Source of the DNA: Chrysoporthe austroafricana
Lineage: Eukaryota > Ascomycota > Sordariomycetes > Diaporthales > Cryphonectriaceae
Direction of reading: 5' to 3'
Length of the DNA stretch: 64,000 bases
Assembly (NCBI GenBank): GCA_001051155.2
Contig: JYIP02000004.1
Location: forward strand, 3,590,383-3,654,382
This document shows, one piece after another, positions 60,856 through 64,000 of this stretch (the first letter of the stretch is position 1; every line of letters starts with the position of its first letter). The notes under the pieces were generated by a model that was not told the origin of the DNA, searched no databases, and saw nothing but the letters and a program-made list of their open reading frames with translations. The translations under genes were made by a program, and so were the position numbers.

Positions 60856-62650
60856 CCCCCTGCGACTTATTCATGCCCCGAAATACCCAAATAACAATAT
60901 CGCGGATTTGGTACGCGAACTGCGTTTCTTACGGTTATTATCCTCGAAACTATTTCAAAGCTACCGGCCCCGGCTTATCGATCAGAGCAACCGATAATAA
61001 TATACGCCCTATTATTAACGATATACAAAACGATACGGAATGCCGCTTCCGCGCTCGTAAAATAGGCTGTACAAACGATCCCGTCCTGCAGAATCGCGAG
61101 AAGAATTTCACCAAGCAACTAAAGCATATAAAGGTCGCTGATATTGACTATAACGACCTGGACGATATTATGCGCGCTATAAAGCCAGATAAGGAACTGC
61201 ATGAATACCGCGCAGACGAACCGGTATAACAGGGCAAGGACGATAGCTCGGATGGCGAAGATAGTGACGACATGGTAATGGACGGCAATGGGATTACGCG
61301 ACCAGTCAAGATATCCAAATCCGCGGCCAAGAGGGAACGAAAATGTCGCAATATATTCCACGAGGACAAACCCGTTACAATGGCCGAAGTCTTTCGCGAC
61401 CAGCCGAAATCTGGTCTACTGAAATTGGTACAACACCCAATATGGATTACGGTGACGACCTGCAGGCAGACGAGCCTCAAAACCAGGAGACTCCTTGGGA
61501 CGAGCAAGAGGATCCGCCGACCGATGACGAGCGTCACGACGAACCTACTGCAACACAGGACGCATGGGGATCGAATGCGGCAAACACAACAAACACATGG
61601 GCAGCACCATCAGACAACAATAACGCATGGTCAGCAAATGACAACAATAAAAATAACAAGACCGCACGGAATGCTGTACCAGCCGCGAGCGTATGGCATG
61701 ATACGCCAGCCGCAGGCACATGGATGCCGACACCGATGGAAACACCGCCAACAGAGATCTCGTCGCAATGGGGCGCTCCGGAGACCGAAGGATCGGCTTT
61801 TCAGACAACGGTGGATGCATTCCAAGTCAAGCAGCATGACGACGGCTACATTCCCTATTCCATTACGCAATTCTTCCCTGCACAGCCCTATAATTCACCA
61901 ATAGGAGAAGCCTGTCAAGAGGCCATGATACAAATCTAGCGCATCATGCCGTACGGGGCAAATACACCTCGCACAAGCTCCCAAGACTTGCTATGCGGTC
62001 TTTTCGCATGTCAACTATCACACTAAAATGGCGCTGCTGATCCTCAACTCAATACTTTCGACATTGACCAAATGAAGAACCTCATGGGTAAGGAGGGAAC
62101 ATTGAATGACCTGCGACGCATTTTGGAGCCCGCAGACCCGTCCCTTACTATGGAAAACTTCAGCCTCAATATGCTTGCCGCCGCCATCCTGGAATGCTTC
62201 CTGGAAACCCAGCGAATATTCGTCCAAACCATCAGGTGACTAACAAACAGGAAGCAAATGACGGTATCGGCTCGGTACAGATGATGCCTCTGAACGTCGA
62301 CAACGACAGGATCGCCAGACACATCGTCATAGCCTACAACAGCGTCAACCATTACGAGGACCTCGAAGTCTCCTTTTGACGACGACAATGTCTCCTGACA
62401 GGACGACGATGATGTCTCCTAACAAGACGAAGAGTCTGACGATGAGGACAATGAAGGCAAGAGTTGCTGGGCTGCTTACATGGAGGATGACAAACCACAG
62501 ACCTCGGATTGGTGAAGGAAAACTGGTACATGGATTGATAAAAAGGGAAGACAGGATTGGTAAAACGAGAGGAAATCGCAACGGATGGAACGGGACAAGA
62601 ATACAACGAAAACAAACATGGAATGGGCTATGCGCATGAGGACACGTTTT
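60856..62650 (+). pseudogene. Broken chromosomal gene: acidic protein with cysteine-protease-like segment
   Basis: Base-balanced DNA carrying one long degenerate gene. Frame one runs from the pogo edge (PRNTQITISRIWYANCV) to TAA 61227-61229 and continues (GKDDSSDGEDSDD...MAEVFRDQPKSGLLKL) to about 61430. There the frame shifts to 61343-61939, a Trp/Asn/Pro-rich low-complexity part (ATQDAWGSNAANTTNTW). After TAG 61937-61939 the same frame gives QDLLCGLFACQLSH, a stop, FDIDQMKNLMGKEGTLNDL, NFSLNMLAAAILECFLETQ and a TGA near 62237. A third frame gives ARHIVIAYNSVNHYEDLEV (about 62320-62376), then an acidic tail to about 62650. The Cys in CGLFAC and the His in NHYEDL resemble an OTU/papain-like arrangement. 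That assignment is tentative. The 5' end is lost to the pogo insertion. Confidence 0.5.
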
Positions 62651-64000
62651 TTTTGCGGGAGAGGCATGTTGGTACCCTAACCCTGAACGGGCCATTACCA
62701 TATGGGTACGCCTTGGAGGGCTAAGCCGCTCCACTCTCTTCTTTCCTTAGACGCACACTTCCTTGCTATATACAGAACTGAATCGGCTGAATCCCCTTGG
62801 TATTCTCGTTTCCTGGTTCCCTGAGCTTCGCACGTGAAATACGACGTTCTTTGAACGTTACAAGGGTTGCAGATCCGAAATTGAACGAAACGTAATGAAC
62901 AAGCTCTCTTGCGGCTTGGCGGCACTTTGAGCATTCTAGAACGGTAGCCCATGAGGCTGTTTTGTTTCGGGGTGCCGTTCAAGTTTGGCATTACAAGGCG
63001 AATTCGATACACTCCTGAGCTTTAGCATTTCCAGAATGCAGAAAAGAGGCCCAGTACATCTCTTGACGAGGAGAGTATGACATTTGGGCTATCGTAGGAC
63101 CATCACCACCTATCGAAAAGTCACGGTGAGCGGCAACAAGATTTGTCAACCATCATAACTTTTTCAATGACCAGTCATAATATGGATATCATGAATTAAT
63201 CTGCTGGCTGCGTTCGAGCCCGTTCTATCCTCCGTTAATGCCTTGACTGCTTTAATTGCTTAAGCATGCCTTTCACCTCCCCCGTTGGCTGACATTTGAA
63301 TGAGCGATCTCGGACTACCTCGGTAATTTAGAATTGCTTCACGATGACTGCCACCCTCTTCCCCAAAAGTGTGACCTGTGGTCCGGGGATCAGTAGGACC
63401 GTGGAGGGTTCTCCACAGAATGGTGTCTGGACGATAGGCCACGTTCTCGTATTAGCCCCCTTGCAGCCTAACGACGGCCTAGACGGATAGCAATATCAAA
63501 GCCGCCGTGGCGAAACGCAGAGCACCACGAGAGAATGAACTCGAAAATCTCTACCCTCAGAATGAGGAGATCAACCTGGCCTTATCGAACGCTACACGAG
63601 CGCCCGAACACGAGCGCAGCATGTCCAGTTAGTCAACTTAGCTAGCAAGTCTTAGACCTCTTGGTGGAAAAGGCACGAAACAGCCACAAGTTCAAAACTT
63701 GAGGGACAGATATGGAATGCGAAATTCAGGGGGATACTTGGGACAGCAGCAGCGATACTGACGGACACCCCGAAATGAAGCGGCGTGCATGAGCGAAAAT
63801 ACGAAAGAACGTAGACCTTTAGATCAAGAACCCAAGTGATTCGCCAAAGGAACTCCACGGGCGAATAGACTTCGATCTATGGTGTGGCTGAAGTAATGCA
63901 GAGGAGATGGTCATGGTGAACACTTCTAATAGAGAGAAAGGTCAACATGAAGACCACTCAGAAGTAGGTGGGGTACGAGGAGCCTGACGAGGATTTCCTG
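62651..64000. other. Base-balanced DNA without recognisable feature
   Basis: Composition is unlike the AT-rich block. There are only short, mutually overlapping open frames on the minus strand (105, 60 and 68 codons at 62695-63012, 63260-63442 and 63652-63858), with no domain I recognise. No tRNA or repeat was seen. Confidence 0.5.

Noticed and set aside
61429..61466. 38 bp GT...AG intron that would repair the frame shift at about 61430
   Set aside because: It restores the frame arithmetically and ends CTGCAG, but it is shorter than typical fungal introns and has no clear branch site. A simple frameshift is equally likely.
63200..63230. tRNA-like B box (GCGTTCGAGCCCG)
   Set aside because: No A box or acceptor stem at suitable spacing.

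Overview
The window reads as an AT-rich isochore of a filamentous ascomycete (Pezizomycotina) genome. About 60.5 kb is made almost entirely of LTR retrotransposons inserted into one another. It then meets about 3.1 kb of base-balanced DNA at the right-hand edge. The AT-rich part looks like heavy repeat-induced point mutation (RIP): TpA is very abundant, and copies of one element differ mostly by C-to-T or G-to-A. CAA, CAG and TGG codons have become stops, and Cys/His codons of zinc motifs have become Tyr. I see no intact host gene and no tRNA, rRNA or CRISPR. The species cannot be named from sequence alone.

Two Ty3/gypsy families, both with a C-terminal chromodomain, account for nearly everything. 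Family A has 207-208 bp LTRs (TGATAG...CTATCA). Its complete copy is 10,656 bp (18238-28893, minus strand, target duplication ATATT). After gag-pol it carries a third, same-strand reading frame of about 750 codons in the position where env lies in other elements. Family B has 435-459 bp LTRs (TGTTATA...TATAACA). Complete copies are 7,313 bp (9553-16865, duplication CTAAA) and 7,291 bp (39829-47119, duplication CTATT). Between pol and the 3' LTR it carries an antisense reading frame for a Cys-motif, coiled-coil protein. Family B shares one R-U5 and coding body but has three unrelated U3 promoter regions (B1, B2, B3).

Layout: 1-8222 is A1 (plus strand, 5' end outside the window), inserted in B0 (minus strand). 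B0 survives as 8223-9552, 16871-18237 and 28894-29726, split by B1 (9553-16865) and by A2 (18238-28893). At 29727-36550 is A3 (minus, 3' part). At 36551-51418 is an outer B2 element containing the complete inner B2 element (39829-47119). At 51419-56925 is A4 (minus, 5' part). At 56926-59305 is the 5' end of a minus-strand B3 element, inserted in the gag of a second B3 (59306-60515). That second B3 is itself inserted in the last exon of a pogo/Fot-type DNA transposon (60516 to about 60855). From about 60856 to 62650 lies a broken chromosomal gene, and nothing recognisable follows to 64000.

Insertion order can be read directly, up to six levels deep: pogo, then B3, B3, A4, outer B2, inner B2. 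The A3 / outer B2 / A4 stack does not fit a single history. The A flanks overlap by about 1.7 kb, the B host flanks miss about 0.54 kb, and both pairs of target duplications disagree. This implies ectopic recombination between two separate nested stacks, or an assembly join made inside a repeat.
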